Shown here piece after piece: positions 15,716 to 24,307 of a stretch of 27,755 nt of DNA. The DNA is from Colimorpha sp964483145 (lineage in GTDB: Bacteria; Bacteroidota; Bacteroidia; Bacteroidales; P3), in the NCBI GenBank assembly GCA_964483145.1, contig CAZAAK010000022.1, positions 1 to 27,755 on the forward strand. Direction: 5' to 3'. The position numbers and the translations under genes were made by a program. Numbering within the stretch: the first letter of the stretch is position 1; the number at the start of each line of letters is the position of its first letter. The notes under the pieces are model-generated. The model worked only from the letters and a program-made list of their open reading frames with translations. It made no database searches and was not told the DNA's origin.

Positions 15716-17179
15716 ATGCAACCGTTATTGATTTACAATACCCTTTCGCATCAAAAGGAACTGTTCGTTCCGGTTACACCCGACCATGTGGGCATGTATG
15801 TGTGTGGCCCGACGGTCTACGGCGACGGACACCTTGGTCATGCCCGCCCTGCCATCACGTTTGACGTGCTTTTCCGCTATCTGACCCATATTGGCTACAA
15901 GGTACGCTATGTGCGCAACATCACCGACGTGGGGCATCTGGAGCATGATGCCGATGACGGAGAGGACAAGATTGCAAAAAAAGCTCGGCTAGAGCAGCTA
16001 GAACCCATGGAAGTAGCCCAATACTACACCAACCGTTATCATGCCGCCATGGACCGCCTTAATGTACGTCGCCCCAGCATCGAGCCTTTGGCCTCTGGCC
16101 ATATCATTGAGCAGATTGAGTTGGTACAGAAGATATTGGACGCGGGTTTTGCTTATGAAAGCAATGGTAGCGTTTATTTTGACGTGCGCAAATATCACGA
16201 GCACTTCAAAAACTATGGCCGGCTCTCAGGCCGGGTCATTGACGAGATGCTCTCCACTACCCGCGAGCTTGACGGCCAAAACGAAAAGCGCGACACTGCC
16301 GACTTTGCACTTTGGAAGAAAGCTTCTCCCGAACATATCATGCGTTGGAACTCGCCTTGGAGCGTGGGCTTCCCTGGTTGGCACACCGAGTGCACTGCCA
16401 TGGGCACCAAGTATTTGGGCGAGATGTTCGACATTCACGGAGGCGGCATGGACCTAATGTTCCCTCACCACGAGAGCGAAATAGCACAGAAAACCGCCTG
16501 CTGCGGTCACGGCCCCTGCAAATACTGGATGCACAACAACATGATTACCATCAACGGACAGAAAATGGGCAAGTCTCTGGGTAATTTCATCACCCTCGAT
16601 GAGTTTTTCTCCGGCAGCCACAAATTGCTGCAACAGGCCTACACGCCCATGACCATCCGTTTCTTCATCCTGCAGGCACACTACCGCAGCACTGTGGACT
16701 TTAGCAACGAAGCCCTCATCGCTGCCGAAAAAGGTTACAACCGCTTGATGCAATCCTACAGAACCCTCCAGCGCCTGCAACCCTCGGGGAGCAGTAGTGT
16801 GGACGTGAAAGAATACCGCCAGAGGTGTTATGATGCCATGAACGACGACTTGAACACGCCTATGGTCATTAGCCACCTTTTTGACATGACAAAACTCATC
16901 AATACTGCCAATGACAAGAAAGCCACCCTCACCCAAGCCGACATCAACGAATTGAAGGGTGTGATGGAAACCTTTGTCTTTGAGCTGATGGGGCTACGCG
17001 ATGAGACCAACACCGACAACACTGCCGTTATAGATGGCTTGATGAAGATGATTTTGGAGATGCGCGCCACTGCCAAATCCAACAAGGATTGGGCTACAAG
17101 CGATAAAATCCGCGATGCTCTCGGTGCCCTTGGAATTACCGTAAAGGATGGCAAGGACGGCACCACCTACGAACTGTAA
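15716..17179 (+). CDS. cysS: Cysteinyl-tRNA synthetase
   Basis: Charges tRNA(Cys) with cysteine using ATP. It has 487 residues. Class I signatures are GPTVYGDGHLGHARP (HIGH motif as HLGH, 39-42) and KMGKSLGN (283-290), where the usual KMSKS has Gly in place of the first Ser. The zinc that recognises cysteine should be bound by Cys30 (in MYVCGPTVY), Cys226 (in WHTECTAMG), His251 and Glu255 (in HHESEIAQ). The C-terminal helical anticodon-binding region follows. It is the first gene of a plus-strand series, with a -7 element close upstream. Confidence 0.97.
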   Translation: MQPLLIYNTLSHQKELFVPVTPDHVGMYVCGPTVYGDGHLGHARPAITFDVLFRYLTHIGYKVRYVRNITDVGHLEHDADDGEDKIAKKARLEQLEPMEVAQYYTNRYHAAMDRLNVRRPSIEPLASGHIIEQIELVQKILDAGFAYESNGSVYFDVRKYHEHFKNYGRLSGRVIDEMLSTTRELDGQNEKRDTADFALWKKASPEHIMRWNSPWSVGFPGWHTECTAMGTKYLGEMFDIHGGGMDLMFPHHESEIAQKTACCGHGPCKYWMHNNMITINGQKMGKSLGNFITLDEFFSGSHKLLQQAYTPMTIRFFILQAHYRSTVDFSNEALIAAEKGYNRLMQSYRTLQRLQPSGSSSVDVKEYRQRCYDAMNDDLNTPMVISHLFDMTKLINTANDKKATLTQADINELKGVMETFVFELMGLRDETNTDNTAVIDGLMKMILEMRATAKSNKDWATSDKIRDALGALGITVKDGKDGTTYEL

Positions 17180-17253
17180 GGAATCGGTGTTGACAAACAT
17201 GAGTTGACAAAGAACTGGTCCACACTTTTTAGACAACAGTTTTGGTTAGAAAA

Positions 17254-17694
17254 ATGTATAGCTACAAATATCCCCGCCCAGCAGTCACCGCCGACTGTGT
17301 AGTTTTTGGCATCAGCTCGGAAGGCGACCGCCTGTTGCTTTTGGTTCAGCGCGGCAACGAGTCTTTCAAAGGTATGTGGGCATTGCCAGGTGGCTTCCTC
17401 AACATGGATGAAACCTTGGAAGAGTGCGCCCGCCGAGAGTTGAAAGAGGAGACAGGAATTGAGACCACCGCCCACTTTGAAGAGCTCAAAAGCTTCAGCG
17501 CCATTGGCCGCGACCCCCGTGGGCGTACTATCACCGTGGCCTTTATGGTTGAAGTGCCGCTAACCGAAGTGGCGGGAGGTGATGATGCAGCCGAAGCCCA
17601 TTGGTTTACCCTTGCAGAACTGCCGCCACTGGCTTTCGACCACGCCGAAGTGGTGCAGTTGGCCTTGCATCGGTTGGGGCTTACCAAGCAATAA
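17254..17694 (+). CDS. Nudix hydrolase
   Basis: Hydrolyses a nucleoside-diphosphate-linked substrate. The substrate cannot be read from sequence, but ADP-ribose or an oxidised nucleotide is usual for this type. From the ATG at 17254 it has 146 residues; the frame can be extended to a TTG at 17242, which is less likely. The Nudix box G-x5-E-x7-RELxEExGI is complete at residues 47-69, from GFLNMDE to ETGI. MYSYKYPRPAVTADCVVF at the N-terminus is typical of the NrtR/ADP-ribose pyrophosphatase-like group, but no DNA-binding domain is attached. It lies 74 bases after cysS and 29 before the protease gene, probably one transcript. Confidence 0.93.
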   Translation: MYSYKYPRPAVTADCVVFGISSEGDRLLLLVQRGNESFKGMWALPGGFLNMDETLEECARRELKEETGIETTAHFEELKSFSAIGRDPRGRTITVAFMVEVPLTEVAGGDDAAEAHWFTLAELPPLAFDHAEVVQLALHRLGLTKQ

Positions 17695-17723
17695 AAACCA
17701 GACCATTGCGTTATCCAACAATT

Positions 17724-19358
17724 ATGACAAGAAAAAAAACAACATACTCCCTCGGCATAGTCCTTTTGGCGCTTTGTGTGGGTTTGCTCATAGGTGTGAT
17801 TTCTGCCCCAAAGGTCGACTCTGGTTATTGGCAAAAGAGTGCCGATGAGAGCATGATGAGTGCCCGTGTGAACACCTTAATGGAGCTAGTAGACGACTTT
17901 TATGTGGACAAGGTCGACTACGACTCTGTCACCAACCTGATGATGAACGCCATGCTCTCCACCCTTGACCCCCACAGCGCCTATCTCACTCCTTCGGCTT
18001 TTGCCCAGGAGGCTGAGATGATGCAAGGGCAGTTTCAAGGTGTCGGTATTACTCTTTTCTACCTTGGGGACACGGTTTATGCCTCTACGATTATCTCTGG
18101 TAGCCCAGCGGCTGATGCTGGCATTCATCCGGGCGACCGCATCATCTATGTTGACACTACCCAAGTCTCGGGCACTGGCATGACCAAAAATCCCTCTGAG
18201 GTTGTCAACCATATCCGCGGACCGCGCCATAGCACTGTTACGTTGGGTATTCAGCGCGAGGGGTCGGACAAGATCCGGAACATCAAAGTCAAACGCGATG
18301 TCATCCGACACAGTTCCATTCCTGCTGCGGTGATGATGGACAAGACCACAGGCTACATTTTGGTAACTCGTTTTGCCGAAACCACTGCTAGCGAGTTCCA
18401 TTCGGCGCTACTGGAGCTTAACCAGCAAGGTATGAAACATTTGGTATTGGACCTTCGTGGCAATAGCGGCGGCGTGCTTGAGTCTGCCATCAATATGGCT
18501 GATGAGATGTTGCCCAAAGGCGACCTTATCGTCTACACCCAAGGAGCCCACGACCGCAGACGCAACGTCTATGCTACAAATGGCGGGCTCTTTGAGAAAG
18601 GGCGCCTCACTATCCTTATCAACGAACATTCGGCTTCGGCTAGCGAGGTGGTCAGCGGTGCTATCCAAGACAACGACCGCGGCGCAATCATTGGCCACCG
18701 TAGTTTTGGCAAAGGACTGGTACAGCATCAGTTCGACCTGCCAGGCGAGGCCGCTGTGCTATTGACCATAGCCCGCTATTATTCTCCCTCGGGGCGTTGC
18801 ATCCAACGTCCCTATGACAAGGGCAGCGACGAGTATTATATGGAATACCTCAACCGAGTGCTAAGCGATTACAATGCCGCCGACTCGGTGCTCAATGTGG
18901 CTGACACATCTTCCGAAGCTTTCCTTACCAAGCATGGGCGGAAAGTCTACGGTGGTGGTGGCATCCAGCCCGATGTGTCATTGCCTTATTTTCGCGACAC
19001 CCATTTGGTCTATTTCAACAATCTTATATCATCACAAGCTTTTGAACGTGTCCTCTATGCCGAACTTTTTGCCCACTATAGTGAGATTATCCAGCGCTAC
19101 CCCACCTTTGAGGTTTTTGACAAAAACTACCGTGTGGACGATACCACTTTTGAGGCCATCCTCAAACAGGGTGACAAGAAGGGGTTGAAGCGCGATGCGT
19201 TGACTATCGGCAAATATGGTGCCGAAATGCGCAACCGCTATCGTGCACTCATGGCCATGTCACTTTATGGCGACAATGCCTACTATAAAGTGGCGTTGCC
19301 GTTTGATACCGAAATCCAACAGGCTGTGAAAGCAAAGGTTAAATTAGCAGGAGATTGA
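17724..19358 (+). CDS. Carboxy-terminal processing peptidase (S41 family)
   Basis: Tail-specific serine protease of the cell envelope. I start it at the ATG at 17724 (544 residues), because there the protein opens with MTRKKTTYSLGIVLLALCVG, a basic head and membrane segment or signal anchor. The longer frame from 17601 only overlaps the Nudix gene. A PDZ domain (about 95-195) contains GQFQGVGITLFY and AADAGIHPGDRIIYVD. The protease core has LDLRGNSGG, EHSASASEVVSGAIQD with likely nucleophile Ser305, and SFGKGLVQ with Lys330, the Ser/Lys dyad at the normal spacing of 25. It is longer than minimal CtpA because of a C-terminal helical extension. Confidence 0.95.
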   Translation: MTRKKTTYSLGIVLLALCVGLLIGVISAPKVDSGYWQKSADESMMSARVNTLMELVDDFYVDKVDYDSVTNLMMNAMLSTLDPHSAYLTPSAFAQEAEMMQGQFQGVGITLFYLGDTVYASTIISGSPAADAGIHPGDRIIYVDTTQVSGTGMTKNPSEVVNHIRGPRHSTVTLGIQREGSDKIRNIKVKRDVIRHSSIPAAVMMDKTTGYILVTRFAETTASEFHSALLELNQQGMKHLVLDLRGNSGGVLESAINMADEMLPKGDLIVYTQGAHDRRRNVYATNGGLFEKGRLTILINEHSASASEVVSGAIQDNDRGAIIGHRSFGKGLVQHQFDLPGEAAVLLTIARYYSPSGRCIQRPYDKGSDEYYMEYLNRVLSDYNAADSVLNVADTSSEAFLTKHGRKVYGGGGIQPDVSLPYFRDTHLVYFNNLISSQAFERVLYAELFAHYSEIIQRYPTFEVFDKNYRVDDTTFEAILKQGDKKGLKRDALTIGKYGAEMRNRYRALMAMSLYGDNAYYKVALPFDTEIQQAVKAKVKLAGD

Positions 19359-19408
19359 CACAGCAAGAATCCAAACCAAACAGTATTGTACAAACACATA
19401 CTTCGTCT

Positions 19409-20446
19409 ATGAAACGCGTAGCCATTTTTTTTACTCTTGTAATGTTGTTTTCAGCATACAGTCTTTCGGCGCAAAAAGCCACCCTTAGCGGTACGCTTAG
19501 GGGTATTCCCGAAGGTTGCAAGGCCATTATCAGCAAGACTGAGGGCGACAAATTTATCTCCGTTGATACCCTCAAATTGGATAAGAAGGATGCCTTCAAA
19601 ATAACGTTTGATATTACCGAGCCAACGCTCTATTTTCTTCACATCGACAATGGCGACGGCAATATGTGCCACCTAATGATAGAGCCAAAAGACCGCGTAC
19701 ATGCCGATATCGAATTTCTTGCCGGGAAACGTATCTATAAGATTGACAACTGCAAAGGTTCCAACAATATCAAGCTCTACGGACAGTTCAACGACATTTT
19801 GCTAGGGGCCACGGACCAGGCTTCGATGTCTCAAGTCCCAGCACGTGTAGAGGAACTGGTTAGGAACAACAAGGATATACTGATGGCAGCTTTTTTGGCA
19901 ACCTTCTTTGAGCAGGATTTTGACAATTATGCTACACTCTACAAAGAGGTCCGCGATGCCCTCACGCCCAAGTATGCCGGAAATGTTTATGTCAGGCATC
20001 TCTCCGAGCGTCTCAAGGGAGTGTTGGTAGCTGGTATGGAGGCGCCTGAAATTGCCATGAATGACCCCAATGGGGTTATGCGCCGCCTTTCCGACCTCCG
20101 TGGCAAAGTGGTGCTTATCGACTTTTGGGCTTCTTGGTGTAGTCCATGCCGCCGTGAGAATCCCAATGTGGTGAGACTTTACAACAAGTACCATGATATG
20201 GGTTTCGAGGTTTTTAGCGTTTCGCTCGACAAGGACGGAGATGCTTGGCGAAATGCCATTAAGGCCGATGGTTTGGTGTGGCCCAACCATGTCAGCGACT
20301 TGAAACAATGGTCGTCGGCTGCCGGCAGGGCATACGGCATTATGTCCATCCCGTCTACCGTGTTGGTGGATGGCGAGGGGAGGATAATTGCTCGCAATCT
20401 GCGCGGTGCTGAACTTGAGAAGAAATTGCAGGAGATATTCCGCTAG
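19409..20446 (+). CDS. Exported DUF4369-thioredoxin (TlpA-like) protein
   Basis: Probable thiol-disulfide oxidoreductase of the periplasm. From the ATG at 19409 it has 345 residues; a TTG-initiated frame from 19355 overlaps the protease stop and is less likely. It has a signal peptide (MKRVAIFFTLVMLFSAYSLSAQ), an N-terminal DUF4369-type beta domain (about 24-130), a helical linker, and an AhpC-TSA/TlpA domain from about 208. The active site is Cys244-Ser-Pro-Cys247 in DFWASWCSPCRREN, with cis-Pro315 in SIPSTV. This domain order is common in Bacteroidetes. It lies 50 bases after the protease and the two may be co-expressed for envelope protein quality control (inference). Confidence 0.93.
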   Translation: MKRVAIFFTLVMLFSAYSLSAQKATLSGTLRGIPEGCKAIISKTEGDKFISVDTLKLDKKDAFKITFDITEPTLYFLHIDNGDGNMCHLMIEPKDRVHADIEFLAGKRIYKIDNCKGSNNIKLYGQFNDILLGATDQASMSQVPARVEELVRNNKDILMAAFLATFFEQDFDNYATLYKEVRDALTPKYAGNVYVRHLSERLKGVLVAGMEAPEIAMNDPNGVMRRLSDLRGKVVLIDFWASWCSPCRRENPNVVRLYNKYHDMGFEVFSVSLDKDGDAWRNAIKADGLVWPNHVSDLKQWSSAAGRAYGIMSIPSTVLVDGEGRIIARNLRGAELEKKLQEIFR

Positions 20447-20451
20447 TTGGT

Positions 20452-20486
20452 GCCAAGGAGGGGGCAGGTTTTGCCTGCCACTTGGC
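20452..20486 (+). terminator. Two-tier hairpin after the TlpA-like gene
   Basis: GCCAAG (20452-20457) pairs with CTTGGC (20481-20486), and inside it GGCAGG (20463-20468) pairs with CCTGCC (20474-20479) around TTTTG, with unpaired bases between the two stems. No T run follows, so it may be a weak terminator or mRNA 3' stabiliser separating this gene from mrp. Confidence 0.5.
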
Positions 20487-20561
20487 GCAAATTTAAACTT
20501 GTGCAGTTATTTACCATGTGCCACCCAAAAAAAGTTTGAAAAGAAATATTAGTACCTGACT

Positions 20562-21638
20562 ATGATTACAAAAGATATGATTAAAATGGCTTTGAGCCAT
20601 GTGGAAGATCCCGACCTTGGCCGTAGCTTGATTGAGCTTGGCATGATTGAAAATATAGCCATCGACGGCAAGAAGGTCTCTTTCGATTTGGTGTTGACCA
20701 CTGCTGGTTGCCCCATGAAAAAGCGCATGAGCGACAATTGCGTAGAAGCCATCCATGAGTTTGTTGACCATGAGGCCGAAATAACCGTCAACCTCACCAC
20801 CCATGAGGTGAAACAGCCCGACCCACATGAGTTGATGCCAGGGGTAAAGAACTGCATTGTAGTAGCCTCAGGCAAAGGTGGTGTAGGGAAAAGCACAGTA
20901 GCGGCAAACCTAGCTATCTCGTTGGCTAAGACGGGCGCAAGCGTTGGACTTATTGATGCTGATATTTACGGCCCCTCAATCCCCATTATGTTTAATGTCA
21001 GCGGAGAAGATGTTTATGGCCAGACAATAGCTGGCAAGACCTACATGACCCCCATTGAGCGCTATGGCATTAAGTTGATGTCCATTGGTTTCCTCGTGGA
21101 CCCGGACAAGGCTTTGGCTTGGCGTGGGCCTATGGCCTCCAATGCACTTAAGCAGTTAGCCACCGAGACGTGGTGGGGCGAAATTGACTATTTGGTAGTT
21201 GACATGCCTCCCGGAACGGGCGATGTGCAGCTTTCTTTGGCGCAGACACTTCCGGTTAATGGAGCCATTATCGTGAGTACTCCACAGCAGGTTGCTTTAG
21301 CCGATGTAGTGCGTGGTGTGGAGCTCTTCAACAATCCTGCAATCAACATCCCGGTACTAGGTTTTGTGGAGAATATGTCTTATTTTACACCCGCAGAACT
21401 TCCTAACAACAAGTACTATATCTTTGGCAAAGGTGGTTGCAAACGTCTTGCTGAGGAAATGCATGTGCCTCTATTGGGCGAGATTCCTCTAGTGCAAAGT
21501 ATTGCAGAAAGTGGTGATAACGGCCGGCCTGTTGCGCTCCTCCCTGAAGAGGAGACACCCGAAAGTGGAGCCTTCATGGAATTGGCACACAACACTATCC
21601 GCGAAATTTGCAAAGTAAACCATCAAAAAGAACAATAA
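20562..21638 (+). CDS. mrp: Mrp/ApbC family iron-sulfur cluster carrier P-loop ATPase
   Basis: Delivers Fe-S clusters to target proteins in an ATP-dependent way. The 358-residue product has an N-terminal MIP18 (DUF59) domain (about 1-85; Cys50 and Cys60 visible) and a P-loop domain. Its deviant Walker A is ASGKGGVGKST (102-112), followed by IDADIYGPSIP and VVDMPPGTGDVQLSL. The region after ENMSYFTPAELPNN carries no CxxC pair, which many Mrp proteins use to hold the bridging cluster. The sequence there (YYIFGKGG) resembles what I recall for Bacteroidetes homologues. It lies 18 bases before the NifU-domain gene, which fits a joint role in cluster transfer. Confidence 0.95.
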   Translation: MITKDMIKMALSHVEDPDLGRSLIELGMIENIAIDGKKVSFDLVLTTAGCPMKKRMSDNCVEAIHEFVDHEAEITVNLTTHEVKQPDPHELMPGVKNCIVVASGKGGVGKSTVAANLAISLAKTGASVGLIDADIYGPSIPIMFNVSGEDVYGQTIAGKTYMTPIERYGIKLMSIGFLVDPDKALAWRGPMASNALKQLATETWWGEIDYLVVDMPPGTGDVQLSLAQTLPVNGAIIVSTPQQVALADVVRGVELFNNPAINIPVLGFVENMSYFTPAELPNNKYYIFGKGGCKRLAEEMHVPLLGEIPLVQSIAESGDNGRPVALLPEEETPESGAFMELAHNTIREICKVNHQKEQ

Positions 21639-21656
21639 CCTTTAGTCCACCAGCCT

Positions 21657-21902
21657 ATGACCGACCAGGAAAAATCAGTTGTAGAGGTTCGCGTAAAGAA
21701 CGCCCTCAACCAAATCCGCCATTACCTTCAGCAAGACGGAGGCGATGTAGAATATGTCGACATGACCAACGAAGGGGTTGTCATGGTGCGGCTTACAGGC
21801 CATTGCAGTTCTTGTCCTCACGCTATGCAGACTCTCAAGCAAGGTATAGAGACAGCCATCAAGCGCGTTATACCCGAGGTTAAGTCCGTTGAAAAAATTT
21901 GA
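21657..21902 (+). CDS. NifU C-terminal domain (Nfu-type) Fe-S scaffold or carrier
   Basis: Small protein that carries Fe-S clusters through a CxxC site. The 81-residue product is a single NifU-like domain. It has the conserved LQQDGGDVEYVDM segment, then VRLTGHCSSCPHA with Cys50 and Cys53, and the TLKQGIETAIKRVIPEVKSV end. It is a stand-alone form, not fused to IscU or A-type domains. It is packed between mrp and the adenosyltransferase gene, whose ATG is 5 bases beyond this stop. Confidence 0.95.
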   Translation: MTDQEKSVVEVRVKNALNQIRHYLQQDGGDVEYVDMTNEGVVMVRLTGHCSSCPHAMQTLKQGIETAIKRVIPEVKSVEKI

Positions 21903-21907
21903 GCATT

Positions 21908-22447
21908 ATGATATACACCAAAACTGGCGACAAAGGTACTACCTCATTAATAGGGGGTACGCGGGTACTTAAATGCGACGACCGAGTAGAAGCTTACGGG
22001 TCTGTTGATGAACTGAACTCGCATGTAGGCCTTTTGGCGGAATTGATTCGTCAGGACGACCCTGAACATTACAACTTCCTCAAGAAGGTGCAGCATAACC
22101 TCTTCGTCGTGCAGACCGCTTTGGCTACAGAAAAGGAATTGCCGTACAAACTACCTAAACTTGCCGATAATGCGGTGGAAGAGTTGGAGCAATCTATCGA
22201 TAAGTTGCAAGAGACCCTACCCAAATTCAAGCATTTTATCGTACCTGGTGGCAACATAGCCTCAACACAATGCCATGTCTGTAGGACTGTGTGCCGTCGT
22301 GCCGAACGTTGTATTGTTCGCTTGGCACAAGGGCAGCCCATAGCAGAAGATGTTATGTGCTATATCAACCGCCTTTCCGATTTCCTTTTTTGTCTTTCCC
22401 GGCACTTGGTTATTGCTCGTGGGCAGAATGAGACATTCTTTGAGTAA
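21908..22447 (+). CDS. PduO-type ATP:cob(I)alamin adenosyltransferase
   Basis: Transfers the adenosyl group of ATP to cob(I)alamin, making coenzyme B12. From the ATG at 21908 it has 179 residues; a TTG at 21899 overlapping the upstream stop is less likely. Family marks are the N-terminal ATP-binding MIYTKTGDKGTTSLIGG (1-17), VEAYGSVDELNSHVG (27-41), CRTVCRRAERCIVRL (125-139) and YINRLSDFLFCLSRHL (152-167), containing the conserved Arg and Asn-Arg-x-x-Asp residues. The nrdJ enzyme in this window needs the product. Methylmalonyl-CoA mutase, if encoded elsewhere, would be another user. Confidence 0.95.
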   Translation: MIYTKTGDKGTTSLIGGTRVLKCDDRVEAYGSVDELNSHVGLLAELIRQDDPEHYNFLKKVQHNLFVVQTALATEKELPYKLPKLADNAVEELEQSIDKLQETLPKFKHFIVPGGNIASTQCHVCRTVCRRAERCIVRLAQGQPIAEDVMCYINRLSDFLFCLSRHLVIARGQNETFFE

Positions 22448-22463
22448 ATTGTTAACAATACTG

Positions 22464-22502
22464 TAAAAAAACACGGGTTGTTGGCATGTCCAGCAGCCCG
22501 TG
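22464..22502 (-). terminator. Terminator hairpin, T run on the minus strand
   Basis: CACGGGTTGTTGG (22472-22484) pairs with CCAGCAGCCCGTG (22490-22502), with two G-T pairs and a 5-base loop. The A run at 22464-22471 (interrupted by one C) becomes a T run on the minus strand, so it should stop transcription arriving from tnaA. The stem may also serve the plus-strand adenosyltransferase transcript. Confidence 0.75.
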
Positions 22503-22626
22503 CTTCTTATGTCGGTACGGCAGGATGAAACTTCGGTTAGGCCCATCAGTGTGGAAGGCATAGCCGCGGACAAAGGTTTTTGGACAACTGACGTATTCGA
22601 AATTGCATGAATGCCTACAATAAAGA

Positions 22627-22661
22627 AGGAGGTAAACACCTCTAAAACATGTTTACCTCCT
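22627..22661. terminator. Perfect 12-bp hairpin downstream of tnaA
   Basis: AGGAGGTAAACA (22627-22638) and TGTTTACCTCCT (22650-22661) pair perfectly around an 11-base loop. It lies 64 bases after the tnaA stop. Only short T-rich sequence follows on either strand. The arm contains GGTAAACA, a word also seen in the inverted array at 369-538. Confidence 0.6.
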
Positions 22662-22724
22662 GTTCAATCAAGTCAACAGAAGCCTGCCTTGTCCGTTGCT
22701 GAGCAATAACAGCCGGCTACGCGC

Positions 22725-24104
22725 TTACTTGCTAAGACGTTTGAACTGACAAGTGAAGTGACGCATAAGTTCGGCTTCCCAGGTAATCTCCAAACCGCGC
22801 GTGATGGAATGGCGACGGTCGAAGACATTCTTCAGGGCAACAGCGATAACATCCATGTGGTTGTTGGTGTACACGCGACGGGGAATGCAAAGGCGGACGA
22901 AATCGTTGCCACCAAAGCGGTTCTCACGGGTAACAGGATCGCGGTCAGCCAACACGTAACCAATCTCGCAGGCACGAATGCCGGCTTCGAGATAAAGCTC
23001 GCAAGTGAGGGTCTGGGCAGGGAACTCCTCCTTAGGAATTTCGGTGAGGATTTTGTCGGCATCAACAAAAATGGCGTGTCCGCCTGCAGGGCGCTGATAG
23101 GGGATGCCATACTCATCAAGTCTCTTGGCAAGGTACTCGACTTGTTTTATGCGGGTCTCAACCATCGGGAACTCAATGTTCTCATTCAAACCAACTGCCA
23201 AAGCATCCATATCACGACCGTTCATGCCGCCATAAGTCAAGAAGCCCTCAAATGGGATGCAGAAGAGTTTGGCGCCATCGTACCATTCCTTCTTGTTGGT
23301 AGCAATGAAGCCACCCATGTTGACCAAACCATCCTTCTTGGCACTCATAGTCATGCAGTCGGCATAGGAGAACATCTCCTTGGCAATCTCACGAAGGGTC
23401 TTGTTTTCATAACCTTTTTCGCGGGTTTTGATAAAGTAAGCGTTCTCGATAAAACGGGCGCTGTCTATATTTACGGGCACGCCGTATTTGTGGCAGAGTT
23501 CGCAGGTTTCGCGGATATTCTGCATGCTCACGGGCTGACCTCCAACGGTGTTATTGGTGATGGTGAGGACCATAAAGGGGACGTTGCCCTTGTTTTCTTG
23601 TAAAACCTTTTCGAGTTTTTCAAGGCTAACATTGCCTTTGAAGGGGACTTCGAGCTGGGTGTCGTAAGCCTCGGGAACGGTGACATCAATGGCGAATGCC
23701 TTGCGACTCTCAATGTGGCCCTTCGTAGTATCAAAGTGAGCATTACCTGGGACAACCATACCAGGCTTTACGAGGTAGCTGAAAAGTACATTCTCAGCAG
23801 CACGGCCCTGGTGGGTGGGAATAACATATTCGAAGCCAGTGATTTGAGTGATAGTGTCTTTCATATGATAGAAACTGCGGGCACCGCCGTAACTTTCATC
23901 ACCCATCATCATAGCGCCCCACTGACGGTCACTCATAGCACCGGTGCCAGAGTCCGTGAGAAGGTCGATGTAGACATAGTCACTCTTAAGCATAAAGATG
24001 TTGTTGTAGGCTTCTGCAAGCCATTTTTCGCGCTCCTGGCGAGTGGACTTCTTGATGGGTTCAACCATCTTGATTTTCCACGCTTCAGCAAATGGTAATT
24101 CCAT
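22725..24104 (-). CDS. tnaA: Tryptophanase (tryptophan indole-lyase)
   Basis: PLP enzyme that splits tryptophan to indole, pyruvate and ammonia. The 459-residue product starts MELPFAEAWKIKMVEP and has YIDLLTDSGTGAMSD, VIPTHQGRAAENV, TITNNTVGGQPVS, and the PLP lysine Lys257 in MSAKKDGLVNMGG. Two positions separate it from the sister enzyme tyrosine phenol-lyase. Asp125 (FDTTKGH) matches TnaA Asp133 rather than TPL Thr124, and Ile381 (ACEIG) matches TnaA Ile396 rather than TPL Arg381. Tryptophanase is therefore preferred. No tryptophan transporter gene lies next to it. The leader is about 200 nt and contains a small ORF. Confidence 0.92.
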   Translation of the reverse strand: MELPFAEAWKIKMVEPIKKSTRQEREKWLAEAYNNIFMLKSDYVYIDLLTDSGTGAMSDRQWGAMMMGDESYGGARSFYHMKDTITQITGFEYVIPTHQGRAAENVLFSYLVKPGMVVPGNAHFDTTKGHIESRKAFAIDVTVPEAYDTQLEVPFKGNVSLEKLEKVLQENKGNVPFMVLTITNNTVGGQPVSMQNIRETCELCHKYGVPVNIDSARFIENAYFIKTREKGYENKTLREIAKEMFSYADCMTMSAKKDGLVNMGGFIATNKKEWYDGAKLFCIPFEGFLTYGGMNGRDMDALAVGLNENIEFPMVETRIKQVEYLAKRLDEYGIPYQRPAGGHAIFVDADKILTEIPKEEFPAQTLTCELYLEAGIRACEIGYVLADRDPVTRENRFGGNDFVRLCIPRRVYTNNHMDVIAVALKNVFDRRHSITRGLEITWEAELMRHFTCQFKRLSK

Positions 24105-24195
24105 AATATAAGACTTAAATGATTGTTAAATAAAAATGATTGGGATTCCAAAACAGAACTCTTGCCACAAAGTAAACCTAATAAAAGACCTCAAA

Positions 24196-24214
24196 AAACA
24201 CGCTACTCCGTGGC
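24196..24214 (-). promoter_or_regulatory. Weak hairpin and U run in the tnaA leader
   Basis: On the minus strand CACG-GAGTAG-CGTG (24212-24199) is followed at once by six T (to about 24193). It begins two bases after the stop of the leader ORF. The stem is only 4 bp, extendable past a mismatch with G-T and A-T pairs. It could be an attenuator, a Rho-linked pause, or chance. Confidence 0.4.
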
Positions 24215-24295
24215 TTATAAATAATCGTAAACGTCTCTTTTCTTGATATTTAAGAAAATCGTCTGCTCGTTTATATATTGACTGTTCTTATTCAT
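24215..24295 (-). CDS. Candidate leader peptide of tnaA (26 aa)
   Basis: ATG at 24295-24293 to TAA at 24217-24215 encodes 26 residues, starting MNKNSQYINEQ and ending FLNIKKRDVYDYL. The ATG is 13 bases past the end of the predicted -7 element, so the transcript would begin roughly 6 nt before it. The position matches tnaC of enteric bacteria, a leader peptide that stalls the ribosome when tryptophan is present. The distance from Phe14 to the end equals that from Trp12 to the end of E. coli TnaC, and an Asn-Ile pair falls at the same place. However, it has no Trp, Asp16 or final Pro, which TnaC needs. No Shine-Dalgarno sequence is possible with so short a leader. Confidence 0.4.
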   Translation of the reverse strand: MNKNSQYINEQTIFLNIKKRDVYDYL

Positions 24296-24307
24296 ATTTT
24301 GGTTTTG

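Larger units (their letters stand above)
22448..22724. other. Convergent intergenic stretch between adenosyltransferase gene and tnaA
   Basis: No gene. Two hairpins lie here, listed separately. The rest is unremarkable. Confidence 0.6.

Noticed and set aside
17181..17215. Repeated GTTGACAAA words between cysS and the Nudix gene as a sigma-70-like -35
   Set aside because: Bacteroidetes promoters use TTTG/TAnnTTTG, and no -7 element follows.
17601..17723. N-terminal extension of the processing protease
   Set aside because: The extra 41 residues overlap the Nudix gene in another frame, and the signal anchor starts at the ATG at 17724.
22758..23603. 281-codon plus-strand frame inside tnaA
   Set aside because: Antisense shadow of a confidently identified gene with regular codon bias.
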